Assembly: GCA_963422385.1 (NCBI GenBank)
Contig: OY729432.1
Span: forward strand, 2,728,001 to 2,792,000
Length of the DNA: 64,000 nucleotides
DNA from: JAJDTQ01 sp963422385
GTDB lineage: Bacteria > Desulfobacterota > Binatia > UBA9968 > JAJDTQ01
Direction of reading: 5' to 3'
Shown here: positions 45,629-55,283 of the stretch, in pieces
Numbering within the stretch: position 1 is the stretch's first letter
How the letters are laid out: every line of letters starts with the position of its first letter
Notes under the pieces: generated by a model
Databases searched by the model: none
What the model saw: the letters and a program-made list of their open reading frames with translations, nothing else
Told to the model about the DNA's origin: nothing
Translations under genes and position numbers: made by a program

Positions 45629-47513
45629 ATGCCGTATCCGCATTCCTGGAAGGAAAAGCTTGCCGCTCGCATCCCTGAGGAGCTGGGGCGGGAAATCGAT
45701 GTCTTCGAGTCGCAGTTGGAGTTGCGGCGGCACGGGAAGATCGATGAGCGGGTGTTCGCGGAAACCCGGCTACGCAGGGGCGTCTACGGCCAACGATACG
45801 ACAATGGCCAACGACACGACGGCCGGAAGGTTCAGAATCTGAGGCTTGGCGTTCCCGGACACATGAAAGGGCCGGATACCGCATGGAACGCCCCGGGGAT
45901 GATGCGCATCAAGATTCCCTTCGGCGGAATGACGCCCGAGCAGATGAGGGTGTTGGCGGACCTGTCCGAGGAGTACGCCGACGGCATCGTCCACGTGACC
46001 ACGCGGCAGGACGTGCAATACCACTTCGTCCACATCGACGACACGCCGGATATCATGCGTCGGCTCGCGGCAGTGGAGTTGCTGCCGACGGCGCAAGCCG
46101 TCGCCCGGGTGTTCGTGCGGCTGGGCGAGAAGCGCGACCGTGCCCGGGCCCGGATCAAGTTTCTCGTGGCCCGTCTGGGCATCGACGAGTTTCGCCGCAC
46201 CGTGTTGGAGGAACGGCGGAGACTCGACCCGGATCCGGCCTGGACGGAGTTCCTCGAAGCGTCCTGCGAGCCGCGCGAGTCGCCGCTCGAAAACGGCGGC
46301 GCCCGGCCCGGCGCGGAGTGCCCCACGGGTTTCGAAGAGTGGGCGTCCGGCAACGACAACCGGGCTACGCGGTGACGCTCCCGCTGGGCGATCTGACGGC
46401 TCGACAGCTTCGGGGTCTGGCCGGCATCGCGAGCCGTTTCGCGGGGGACACGGTGCGAACCACCGTGGATCAGAACATCGTGCTCCGTCGGGTGAGGGAG
46501 ACCGACCTCCCGGAGTTGTACCGCGCCCTTTCGGGGATCGGCCTCGACGCCCCGGACGCGGGCGGGATCATCGACGTCACGGCGTGTCCCGGCACCGATA
46601 CCTGCAAGCTCGGCATCGCTTCATCCCGGGGGCTGGCGCGCGAGCTTCGGCGGCGATTGAGCGAAAAGAGCCTGGAGCTCGATACCGCCATCGCGGGGCT
46701 GCGCATCAAGGTGAGCGGCTGCTTCAATTCCTGCGGCCAGCACCACGTGGCCGACCTGGGTTTCTACGGCATCAGCCGCAACGTGAACGGCTACACGGTG
46801 CCGCATTTCCAGGTGATGCTCGGGGGCAAGTGGAAGGAGAACGGCGGCGCCTACGGCCTGGCGGTGGGAGCCATTCCCTCCAGGCGCATACCGGAGGTGG
46901 TCTCGCGCGTGACCGAGCGATACGTGCGGGAGCGGAAAAAGGGAGAAGACTTTCAAACGTTCGTGGCCCGCATCGGCAGGCTGGCGGTGAAGGACATGTT
47001 GCAGGACCTGGCGGTGGTCCCGGACCATGACGCCGACCCGTCGTTCTACAGCGATTGGAACGATCCGCGGGAGTTCACGTTGCAGGACATGGGGGTGGGC
47101 GAGTGCGCAGGGGAGGTGGTGTCCCGGACGGAGTTTATCCTGTCCCACAGCGAACGGGAGCTTTTCGAGGCCCGGTTGCAGCTCGATGCAGGCGACCGGG
47201 GGCAGCGAGCCGGCTGGCCTATCAGTCCATGATCCATGCGGCGCGGGGGTTGGTGAAGGTCGAGAACGACGCCATCGACGAGGACGAGGACCGGATCCTG
47301 GCCGAGTTTCGCCGTCGTTATTGCGACACGGGGATTTTCCATGACCGCTACGCGGGCAGCAAGTTCGCCGGTTTTCTTTTCAAGGCAAGGGAGGAGGCCG
47401 CGCCGGCCGCGGGCTGGGAGGCTACCCGGCAGCGGATCGAGGAGGCGCAGCTCTTCATCGATGCCGCCCACAGTTGCTACGGCCGCCTCAAAGGGGCGAG
47501 GGCGGTCCCGTGA
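45629..47513 (+). pseudogene. Siroheme-dependent nitrite/sulfite reductase, internally deleted and frameshifted
   Basis: Fragments in three frames make a nitrite/sulfite reductase-type gene. The N-terminal part has IVHVTTRQDVQYHFVHIDD. The second half keeps the siroheme/[4Fe-4S] cysteines (TACPGTDTCKLG, SGCFNSCGQHH). A C-terminal helical domain (YQSMIHAARGLVKVENDAID) ends at 47513. At about 46075 MRRLAAV is joined directly to ELLPTAQAVARVF. In relatives roughly 100 residues, including the first-half RNVTACPLAG block, lie between. The frame then shifts near 46355 and again near 47200 at a G5 run. The product cannot be a normal enzyme. The family reduces sulfite to sulfide (or nitrite to ammonia). 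Confidence 0.8.
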
Positions 47514-48127
47514 ACCTGTCGGCGGCAAGCGTTCCCATGGAACCGGACCTGCGCAAGATCAGCGTGAAGTTTTTTGTGGACGCGGGGGATGAGACGCCGT
47601 TGAGCGCGTTCATCCCGGTGTTTCACCCGTGGATCCGGGCCACCGACGGCGAGTACTGCGACGTGGCCGACTACAGCCACGTCCGGCACGGACCCGGTAT
47701 CATTCTGGTGGCCCATGAGGCCAACGTCAGCATCGATGAGGAAGGGGGCCGCCGCGGTCTCCTGTACCACCGCAAGCAACCGATTCCCGGTTCCAACCGC
47801 CACCGGCTTTGCCACGCGTTTCGCGCCGCTTTGGAGCATTGCCGGAAGATCGAGCGGGAAACTTCGCTGCAACACGGGATTCGATTCCGCGGCGACGAGG
47901 CGCTGCTGGTGGTCAACGATCGGCTGCGGACGCCCAACACGAGAGCGACCTGTCAGGCCCTCGCCCCTGATCTCGATGCGTTGTGCCGCGCGCTCTTCGC
48001 GGGAGAGAGATTTCGATTGCGTCACGTGGACGACCCGGAGCAGCGGTTCACCGTCGCCGTGAGTTCCGACACCGGGTTCGACGTCGTCGGGGTGCTGCGA
48101 AACCTGGATCAGGGCAATGGACGCTGA
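47510..48127 (+). CDS. Conserved protein of the sulfite-reduction operon, function unknown
   Basis: A 205-residue soluble protein starting at a GTG whose GTGA overlaps the end of the sulfite reductase gene. The pattern KISVKFFVDAGDETPLSAFIPVFHPWI, then GIILVAHEANVSIDEEGG and GLLYHRKQPIPG shows no known catalytic motif. Its position suggests an accessory role for the reductase, for example assembly or electron delivery. This is inference from tight linkage only. Confidence 0.65.
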   Translation: MNLSAASVPMEPDLRKISVKFFVDAGDETPLSAFIPVFHPWIRATDGEYCDVADYSHVRHGPGIILVAHEANVSIDEEGGRRGLLYHRKQPIPGSNRHRLCHAFRAALEHCRKIERETSLQHGIRFRGDEALLVVNDRLRTPNTRATCQALAPDLDALCRALFAGERFRLRHVDDPEQRFTVAVSSDTGFDVVGVLRNLDQGNGR

Positions 48128-48142
48128 ACAGGAGCGACTCGT

Positions 48143-48769
48143 ATGGGGTACCTGCCGGTTTCGGTATCGCTCACGGGACGTCCCTGCGTCGTGATCGGCG
48201 GGGGTGCCGTGGCCGAGCGCAGGGTGGAAGCCCTGTTCCGCCTCGGCGCCCGGGTTACGCTCATCAGTCCGGTGCTCACGGCGCAGCTTCGCGAAGCGGC
48301 GGCCAGGGGATGGGTGCGTCACGTGGGCCGGTGCTACCGCACCGGCGACCTTTCGGCGGGCTCCCTGATCTTCATAGCCACCGACCGGAATGTGGTGAAC
48401 TCGCAGGTGGTCGAGGACGCGCGTGGCATGGGACTTTGGGTGAACGCGGCCGACGATCCTTCGAACTGTGATTTCATCCTGCCGTCGGTCCTGCGCCGGG
48501 GCGCCCTGGCGGTGGCGGTGTCCACCGAGGGATGGAGTCCGGCGTTCGCCCGGTCCGTCCGGGAGGAGTTGGAGCAGGTCGTGACGCAGGAGTACTCGGC
48601 GATGCTCGAGATCGCCGCTGCCGCACGCCGCGAGCTTCGGGAAAGGGGACGCGCCGCGAGCGCGGATACATGGCGCAACGCCTTGGACGGGCAGTTTCGC
48701 AAGCTGGTGGCCGCGGGTGAGCGCGAGGCAGCGAAGCGCCGTCTGTTGACCGCGCTGGGAGGGGTCTGA
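48143..48769 (+). CDS. Precorrin-2 dehydrogenase / sirohydrochlorin ferrochelatase (CysG-N, Met8-like)
   Basis: A 208-residue protein matching the N-terminal half of CysG: Rossmann motif VVIGGGAVAERRVEAL near residue 17, LIFIATDRNVVN, VNAADDPSNCDFILPSVLRRG and VAVSTEGWSPAFARSVREELE. It oxidises precorrin-2 with NAD and may insert iron to make siroheme, the cofactor of the adjacent reductase. AGGAG precedes the ATG. Its stop overlaps the start of the methyltransferase gene (TGATG). Confidence 0.88.
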   Translation: MGYLPVSVSLTGRPCVVIGGGAVAERRVEALFRLGARVTLISPVLTAQLREAAARGWVRHVGRCYRTGDLSAGSLIFIATDRNVVNSQVVEDARGMGLWVNAADDPSNCDFILPSVLRRGALAVAVSTEGWSPAFARSVREELEQVVTQEYSAMLEIAAAARRELRERGRAASADTWRNALDGQFRKLVAAGEREAAKRRLLTALGGV

Positions 48770-49475
48770 TGCACCAGGGGAAGGTCTATCTGGTCGGAGC
48801 CGGTCCCGACGACGCCGGTCTCATCACGGTGCGCGGCGCCGAGCTCCTGCGTCGGGCCGAGGTCGTGGTTCACGATCGCCTGGTGAACACGGAGCTTCTG
48901 GAACATGCACCCGCCGCGGCCCTTTGCATCCGCGCGGGCAAGTCCCGGGGAGATCATGCCTGGAGCCAGAACGAGATCAATGCGCTGATGATCCTTCACG
49001 CCCGCAAGGGCAAGTGGGTGGTACGTCTCAAGGGAGGAGACTCCTTTGTCTTCGGTCGCGGCGGCGAGGAGGCAGGGGCGCTTGGGCGTGCAGGGATACC
49101 GTTCGAGGTGGTGCCGGGTGTGACCGCGGCCACGGCCGTGCCCGCGGCCTGCGGCATACCGCTTACCGATCGGGGCGCGGCTTAGTCCTTTGCAGGGGTC
49201 ACCGGAGAGGAAGCGCCCGGAAAGAGAGAGGCGGCCGTGGACTGGGCGCGGTTGGCGCGAGGGGTGGATACCCTGGTGGTGCTCATGGGTGTCAAGGCCC
49301 TGCCGCGAATCGTGGCCGAATTGCTGGGCAGCGGCCGTCCGGCGTCGCGCCCGTGGTGGTGATTCGCTGGGGCACGACCGAACGGCAGGAGATGGTGTCG
49401 GGAGCTCTCGTGGATATCGTCCCGCAGGCATGGCGCCCCCCGCCACCATCGTCATCGGAGAGGTAGCGGCGCCAC
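48769..49475 (+). pseudogene. cobA: Uroporphyrinogen-III C-methyltransferase, broken
   Basis: The first 138 codons match SUMT (VYLVGAGPDDAGLITVRGAELL, VVRLKGGDSFVFGRGGEE, PAACGIPLTDRG). A TAG at 49183-49185 interrupts the family block RGAASSF. The same frame continues (DWARLARGVDTLVVLMG), then shifts near 49350 (a G is missing before GTGGTGGTG of the VVVIRWGTT block) and again near 49430. At least three lesions make it a pseudogene. The enzyme makes precorrin-2, the precursor of siroheme, so its loss parallels that of the reductase. Confidence 0.85.
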
Positions 49476-51413
49476 GGGAGCGTCCGCCTGCACCAGGGCC
49501 TCGATTTCGTCCAGAGTCTCCGGGTTGGCCAGGGCTTCCCGGTTTAGGACGGGCTCATGGTCGAGAATGGCCGACACGGCCTTCTCCACCTTCTTTCCGT
49601 TCCGTGTAACCGGCACCTGGCTGATCTGCTTCACGAGGGTGGGCACGTGGCGAGGCGTGGCCTGGGCGCGGATGGCCGAGCGAATGGCCGCGGCCGTCTC
49701 CGGGTCCAGGGCGCCGTCCAGCACCACGAACAACGCAACCCGGGTTTCACCCTCGTGCGTGTAGCCGGCGACGACACTGTCCCGGACGAATGGCAGCCGG
49801 TCGACGATGCGATAGATCTCCGCGGTGCCGAACCGGATTCCCGAGGGGTTGAGGGTCGTGTCGCTGCGGCCGTGGATCACGAAACCCTGCTCGGGAGTGT
49901 TCGCGATGTAGTCGCCGTGGCGCCAGACCCCCGGGTAGGCGGCAAAGTAGGTGTCGCGGTACCTGGCGTCGTCGGGATCGTTCCAGAAGCCCAGGGGCAT
50001 GGAAGGAAACGGTTTCCGGCAGACCAGCTCACCCTCTTCGCCCACCAGCGGCCGGCCATCCTGGTCAAACACGGCGACGTCCACCCCCAGAGCCGGTCCC
50101 TGGATCTGGCCCGGGTACACCGGCGAGATCGGGTTGCCGAGTACGAAGCAACCGATGATGTCGGTGCCTCCCGAAATCGAGCAGATCTGCGCGTCCGGTT
50201 TGATGGCCTCGTGGACGTAGCGGAACTGGGGGGCCTCCAGCGGCGCTCCGGTGGAGAGGAGGGTCCGCATCCCGGCGAGCCGGTACTTCCCGGCGGTCCG
50301 GAACCCGGCCTTCTCCAGGGTGGCGAGAAGCTTCGGACTGGTGCCGAAGACGGTGATGCCGTGGTCTTCCGCGAGCCGGAACAGCCGGTCCTCCCGCGGG
50401 TGGGCGGGGCTGCCGTCGTATAGCACCACGGTCGCTCCCTGGGCCAGTCCGCTCACCAGCCAGTGCCACATCATCCAGCCGCAGGTGGTGAAGAAGAAAA
50501 CCGTGTCGTCACGGTCGATGTCGGTATGGAGCTTGTGCTCCACGTGGTGCTTGAGAGCCGTGCCGCCGGCGCCGTGCACGATGCACTTGGGCAGCCCCGT
50601 GGTCCCGGACGTGTAGAGGATGTAGACCGGGTGGTCGAAGGGAAAGTCGGCAAACGTCGGCTCCGCGCCCTCGGGGTCAAGAAAGGATTCCCACGAAACG
50701 GCGCCGCCGGGCAGGCATGGTTCCTTGCCGGGGACCACGACCCACCGCTCCAGGCCGGGAAGCGAGTCCGCCAGCCTGCGGGCCTTTTCCATGCATTCGT
50801 GGAGCTTCCCGTTGTAGAAGTAGCCGTCGCACGATAGCAGGACCTTGGGGTGGATCTGGCTGAAGCGGTCGAACACTCCCTGGAACCCGAAATCCGGGGA
50901 GGTGGCGCTCCACACGGCGCCCAGGGAAGTTGTCGCCAGCATGGCTACGACGGTTTCCACGACGTTGGGGAGATACCCCGCGACGCGGTCCCCCGGTCCG
51001 ACGCCGATGCGCCGAAGGGCGGCCTGGCAGCGACCCGTGAGCGCATGGAGCTCCCGGAACGTCACCGTGCGGCATTGCCCGAGTTCGTTCTCCTCGATGA
51101 TGGCGGCCCGGTCGTTGCGGTGCTGCAGGAGTTGGCGGGCGAAGTTGAAGCCGGTCCCGGGGAACCAGACTTCGCGGCCCAGGCGATCCGCCGGAGGCAT
51201 GGAGTGGTCCCCCAGTACGAGTCCCGTCGAGGTCCGGCCGGTGGCGTCCAGCCATGCCGCTTCCCAGAACTCCTCCAGCCGTGACACGCTCCAGTGGTGC
51301 AGCTCGGCAAAGGAATCGCCGGCGATGTCGTGGGCGGCACGGAGCCGTTCCCGGAAACGGTACAGATGGGATTCTCGGCGCTGTCGGTCCGTGGGCGACC
51401 AAAGGGGTGTCAT
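49452..51413 (-). CDS. Acetoacetyl-CoA synthetase
   Basis: A 653-residue AMP-forming ligase of the acetoacetate-CoA ligase type: WSVSRLEEFWEAAW and the N-terminal DUF3448-like region, ATP motif ILYTSGTTGLPKCIVHGAGG, GWMMWHWLVSGLAQGA, HGRSDTTLNPSGIRFGTAEIYR and the catalytic lysine in RNGKKVEKAVS near the C-terminus. It turns acetoacetate, ATP and CoA into acetoacetyl-CoA in the cytoplasm. GGAGGTGACGG precedes the ATG. It converges on the broken methyltransferase gene, overlapping its 3' end. Confidence 0.9.
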   Translation of the reverse strand: MTPLWSPTDRQRRESHLYRFRERLRAAHDIAGDSFAELHHWSVSRLEEFWEAAWLDATGRTSTGLVLGDHSMPPADRLGREVWFPGTGFNFARQLLQHRNDRAAIIEENELGQCRTVTFRELHALTGRCQAALRRIGVGPGDRVAGYLPNVVETVVAMLATTSLGAVWSATSPDFGFQGVFDRFSQIHPKVLLSCDGYFYNGKLHECMEKARRLADSLPGLERWVVVPGKEPCLPGGAVSWESFLDPEGAEPTFADFPFDHPVYILYTSGTTGLPKCIVHGAGGTALKHHVEHKLHTDIDRDDTVFFFTTCGWMMWHWLVSGLAQGATVVLYDGSPAHPREDRLFRLAEDHGITVFGTSPKLLATLEKAGFRTAGKYRLAGMRTLLSTGAPLEAPQFRYVHEAIKPDAQICSISGGTDIIGCFVLGNPISPVYPGQIQGPALGVDVAVFDQDGRPLVGEEGELVCRKPFPSMPLGFWNDPDDARYRDTYFAAYPGVWRHGDYIANTPEQGFVIHGRSDTTLNPSGIRFGTAEIYRIVDRLPFVRDSVVAGYTHEGETRVALFVVLDGALDPETAAAIRSAIRAQATPRHVPTLVKQISQVPVTRNGKKVEKAVSAILDHEPVLNREALANPETLDEIEALVQADAPVAPLPLR

Positions 51414-51440
51414 CCGTCACCTCCGGGGGCCATCCCCGAG

Positions 51441-52136
51441 TCACGATCCCGGCCGCCTGCCCCGTTCTTTGGCGCCGTTGTCAGGCTCGGCGAAAGGGCA
51501 GAAGCGGTTTTTCATGACGACGGCCCGGTTGGGCGCGTCGAATCCGATTCTCAGGTCGAAGTCCCGGTGCATCACCGATGCCGGATCGTCGGTGTGGGCC
51601 GCGCCGAAAAGGTGTCCCATCTCGTGGATCAGCGCCACCACGTCGTGTGTCAGCTCGCGGTTGTCGTACGCAAAGGAATCGCCGACATGGCTGACGATGT
51701 AGTTTCCCAGCCCCTGCGTGCAGTTCCCGAAACGGTCGGCCCGCGCCCGTCCTCCCTTGTAGAAATCGAGCGGCTGTCGGGTCAACCCGATGACGACATC
51801 GTGCGCCTCCCGGCCGCCTGCCCGCGGATACGAGCGCTTGAGGCGTTTCATCAGGATGATCGACGAAGTCGTGGTCCCGGCGACGCGCCAGGGCTCGGTG
51901 GCCTGACGCGCCAGCCGGACGCCGAAGCGCTCCTCGTAATAGTCCGATGCCGCCCGCAGCAGGTTTTCGGCGGTATCGCGCCACCCCGGGTCCGCCCGCC
52001 GGAGCGCCGGGTCGGCCACGAGCTTGACCTGCACCACCCGCATGGGCCGGGACGTCTTGCCCGGTTGGAAGACGCCGCAACCCGCCAGCAGGAAGCCGCT
52101 AAAGACGGACCCGATTATCAAACGGCGCGTTATCAT
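51441..52136 (-). CDS. Metzincin-type zinc protease, lipoprotein
   Basis: A 231-residue protein with a lipoprotein signal peptide (lipobox LLAGC, Cys near residue 20) and the metzincin zinc motif HEMGHLFGAAHTDD (HExxHxxGxxH, near residue 170). The VMHRDFDLRIGF segment that follows includes the family's turn methionine. It is probably anchored to the inner face of the outer membrane and cleaves periplasmic or surface proteins. Its start overlaps the spermidine-synthase-like gene by 38 bases, so the two are cotranscribed. Confidence 0.82.
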   Translation of the reverse strand: MITRRLIIGSVFSGFLLAGCGVFQPGKTSRPMRVVQVKLVADPALRRADPGWRDTAENLLRAASDYYEERFGVRLARQATEPWRVAGTTTSSIILMKRLKRSYPRAGGREAHDVVIGLTRQPLDFYKGGRARADRFGNCTQGLGNYIVSHVGDSFAYDNRELTHDVVALIHEMGHLFGAAHTDDPASVMHRDFDLRIGFDAPNRAVVMKNRFCPFAEPDNGAKERGRRPGS

Positions 52137-53073
52137 CGGTGAGAAGCTCGACGTCGTCCTGCTCCAGCGGGCCGTTGTAGTGCGCCCTTCGGATCCTGCT
52201 GACCGGGTCGGGAAAGAGGTCCCGGCCGAGGCCGAGGGCCCGCCATTCCATCTCCTTCATGCTCATGCGATCCAACGCCTTGCTGGCCAGGACTACGACG
52301 TTCTGAATCTCGCTCAGCACGTGGCCGCGGTTGCCGAACGTGGGAAAGGTGTAGAGTTGGGGGAACACGCCGCCCAGCGTCTTGATGGCGGCGCGGATCA
52401 TGGCACTGTCCGGCCCCCGCAATGATCCGATGAGATTGAGCACCAGCACGCCCTCCGGCGTCAACTTCCGTCGGGCGGTGTCGAAGAACTCGCGCGTGAT
52501 CAGGTGAAAGGGAATGTTGTCCGCGTAGTAGGCGTCCAGCAGGATCAGGTCGAAACGGGCCTCGGTGCGCGTCAGGAACTCGCGGCCGTCGCCGCGGTGA
52601 ACCCGCTGATGAGCGTCTTCCCGGAAGTGGAAGAACTTGCGGGCCACGTCGATCACGTCGGGATCGATCTCGATGGAGTCGATCTCCATCTCAGGGAACT
52701 CCCGGTGGTATTTTCTGGCCATGGATCCGCCGCCCAGTCCGATGAACAAGGCATTGGCGGTGTCCGGCCTGAGGACCAGCCCGAGGGAGGCGAAGCGGGA
52801 ATAGAGCAACTCCAACGCGGTGGGATCTCGCCGATCCATGGAACTTTGCAGCGTTCCGTCAAAGTAGAGGTACCGGCGTTCACGGGTCTCTTCCACCCGG
52901 ATGCGGTGATAGCCGGTATCTTTCTCGTACAGGGTCGTGGCCCAACCGCGCCCCAGGGGCGCCAGCATTGCCGACATGATGGCTCTCGGTGGCGCCGTAA
53001 ACGCTTGCCACGCTTGTCGAAGTCTTTTCCTGCCGTCCGCGAGGCGCCCCAGAAGGCGCTGCATGGCGTTCAT
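52099..53073 (-). CDS. Spermidine synthase-like methyltransferase-fold protein
   Basis: A 324-residue protein with a Rossmann core: ALFIGLGGGSMARKYH (nucleotide-binding loop, near residue 118), IDSIEIDPDVIDVARKFF, HRGDGREFL and FDLILLDAYYADNIPFHL, the catalytic aspartate region. This pattern is shared with spermidine synthases and their many non-polyamine relatives. The ~80-residue N-terminus is basic, without membrane helices. No polyamine gene is nearby, so the substrate is uncertain. Confidence 0.78.
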   Translation of the reverse strand: MNAMQRLLGRLADGRKRLRQAWQAFTAPPRAIMSAMLAPLGRGWATTLYEKDTGYHRIRVEETRERRYLYFDGTLQSSMDRRDPTALELLYSRFASLGLVLRPDTANALFIGLGGGSMARKYHREFPEMEIDSIEIDPDVIDVARKFFHFREDAHQRVHRGDGREFLTRTEARFDLILLDAYYADNIPFHLITREFFDTARRKLTPEGVLVLNLIGSLRGPDSAMIRAAIKTLGGVFPQLYTFPTFGNRGHVLSEIQNVVVLASKALDRMSMKEMEWRALGLGRDLFPDPVSRIRRAHYNGPLEQDDVELLTDDNAPFDNRVRL

Positions 53074-53109
53074 GCGCTCCGGCCGGCGGCAGCCTGTCCG
53101 AGCAGGCCC

Positions 53110-55110
53110 CTACAGTTGACTGTAGTACGAGTCTTCATGGACCAGCGACATGGGTTCCAGCAGGTCCTCCGAGATCCCGTCGATGAACTGGGACGGATGC
53201 GAAAATATCATTCCCAGGGAACGATCGTACACACGCGAGGGATAGGCGAAGAACAGGTTCTCCTTGGCCCTTGTGGCAGCCACGTACAACAGTCTTCGTT
53301 CCTCCTCCAGTTCCTCGAGGCTGTTGGTGTTGTAGTACGAAGGAAATCGCCCCTCCAGTGCCCAGATGATGAACACGGAATGCCATTCCAGGCCCTTGGC
53401 GGAATGGACCGTGGACAGCACCAGGGGGCCCTCGTCGGGGTCCACCGGGAGGGCTTCGTCCACGCCGGCGGAGGGCGGATCCAGCGCCATGTCGCTCAAC
53501 AGCCGCTCGATGTCCCGATAGCGTTCGGTCAGGCCCTGGAAGTGCTCCAGATCCCGCAACCGCCTGGGGTAGTCGTCGGCGTGCTTTCGCTTGAGGATGG
53601 GAAGATAGTACTGCATCAGGTACTGGGCCATATCCGCCGGCCGGGTGCGTTCCGAGCACTCGCCCAGGACCTGGCCCAGGGTCTTGAGCCCCTGCTGAGC
53701 CCTGCCGCGTGCTTCCATCCGCCTCAGGCCCTGGCTCGGATCTTCTTCGCCCAGGATCTGTTCGATGAGCTTGCGGCTCATCTGGGGGCCCACGCCCTCC
53801 AGCAGCATCAGCACGCGGCTCCAGGATACCGCGTCCCGGGGATTGCTGACGATCCGCAGGTGCGCGAGCACGTCCTTGATATGGGCCGTCTCCATGAACT
53901 GGAAGCCGCCGCGTTTCACGAACGGGATGTCGTGCCGGGCCAGCTCGATCTCGAGGTCGAATGAATGGAAGCTCGAGCGGAACAGCACCGCCATGTCCCA
54001 CAGCGGTACGCCCTCCTCCCGGAGCTCCAGCACCCGCTGGCAGACGAAGCGGGACTGGGCGTGCTCGCTCTCCGCCTGGACCAGGATTGGTACGTCGCCT
54101 TCGCTCTTGCGGCTGAAGAGATTCTTCTCGTAGCGCTCCGCCGCCCGGGTAATGATTTCGTTGGTGAGCCGCAGAATCGGTTGGGTGCTGCGGTAGTTCT
54201 CTTCCAGCGGGATGATTGTCGTTCCCGGAAACTGGTTCGGAAAGTCCATGATGTTCCGGAAGTTGGCGCCGCGGAACGAGTAGATGCTCTGGGCGTCGTC
54301 GCCGACGGCCATGACGTTGTCATGGGTGGAGGCCAGCCGGCGGATGATGTCGGACTGCAGGCGGTTGGTATCCTGGTACTCATCCACCATGACGAAACGG
54401 AAGCGTTCGGACAGCCGGCGCCGCAGGTCCTCCTGGTTGTCCAGAAGATCCTTGAGGCAGGTGAGCAGATCGTCGTAGTCCAGCAGCGACTTCTCGCGTT
54501 TGTAGACCTGGTAACGCTTCGCGATGGTGGACAACTCCTCCAGGAAATCCGCGAGGTGCGAGTACTCGCGTTCCACCAGCTCGGTGAAGGGAATCTGCCT
54601 GTTGCGCGCGAGGCTCTGGATCTCGTTGATGGTCTGTTTTCTGGGAAAGCGTTTTTCCCTCTTGTCGAGACCCATCTGGGCGCGCAAGAGCTGGATCACG
54701 TCCTCGCTGTCGGAGCGGTCCATGATGGTGAAGCCCGGGGCCAGCCCGATGAGTTGGCCGTACTGCCTCAGCACCATGTTGCCGAAGGAGTGGAAGGTTC
54801 CCCCGGCGATGCTTTCGCATCGGGAGTCGGTCAACAGGCTCGCGCGCTGCAGCATCTCCTCCGCCGCCCGACGGGTAAAGGTGAGCAGCAGAATCGACCG
54901 GGGATCGATGCCCCGCTCGATCAGCCGCGCGACCCGATAGACCAGTGTCCGGGTCTTCCCGGTGCCGGCGCCGGCGACGACCAGCAGTGGACCCTCCAGG
55001 AACATGGCGGCTTCACACTGCGCCTCATTGAGCTCCCGGTCGTAGGCGATGCCGGACGTGTTGTGCGAAAGAGCGGGCTCGTTGCCCTTGAGGACGTATT
55101 TGCGCGCCAA
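53110..55110 (-). CDS. UvrD/PcrA-type ATP-dependent DNA helicase
   Basis: A 666-residue superfamily 1A helicase: Walker A VVAGAGTGKTRTL near residue 48, motif Ia LTFTRRAAEEM, motif II MVDEYQDTN, motif III GDDAQSIYSFRGA, motif IV NYRSTQPIL, motif V LSTVHSAKGLEW and motif VI LLYVAATRAKENL. It unwinds DNA 3'-5' in repair. I choose TTG at 55110, with GGAG seven bases upstream, because the preceding 46 codons of the open frame look non-coding. Confidence 0.9.
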   Translation of the reverse strand: MARKYVLKGNEPALSHNTSGIAYDRELNEAQCEAAMFLEGPLLVVAGAGTGKTRTLVYRVARLIERGIDPRSILLLTFTRRAAEEMLQRASLLTDSRCESIAGGTFHSFGNMVLRQYGQLIGLAPGFTIMDRSDSEDVIQLLRAQMGLDKREKRFPRKQTINEIQSLARNRQIPFTELVEREYSHLADFLEELSTIAKRYQVYKREKSLLDYDDLLTCLKDLLDNQEDLRRRLSERFRFVMVDEYQDTNRLQSDIIRRLASTHDNVMAVGDDAQSIYSFRGANFRNIMDFPNQFPGTTIIPLEENYRSTQPILRLTNEIITRAAERYEKNLFSRKSEGDVPILVQAESEHAQSRFVCQRVLELREEGVPLWDMAVLFRSSFHSFDLEIELARHDIPFVKRGGFQFMETAHIKDVLAHLRIVSNPRDAVSWSRVLMLLEGVGPQMSRKLIEQILGEEDPSQGLRRMEARGRAQQGLKTLGQVLGECSERTRPADMAQYLMQYYLPILKRKHADDYPRRLRDLEHFQGLTERYRDIERLLSDMALDPPSAGVDEALPVDPDEGPLVLSTVHSAKGLEWHSVFIIWALEGRFPSYYNTNSLEELEEERRLLYVAATRAKENLFFAYPSRVYDRSLGMIFSHPSQFIDGISEDLLEPMSLVHEDSYYSQL

Positions 55111-55283
55111 GCGTCTTCTCCGGATGGTTGCGGGGCCTGCGGCCTTGCGATCTTGCGGAAGCTGGTGTGGTGGAACCCAAGCTCCAGGACACCAGGCAAG
55201 GTTAACACAACCAGCGTTCCCGCAAAAGTTTGATGTTGCAAACCCCACGATAAAGAACTAAACAGACAATTACCCTCGACTGG

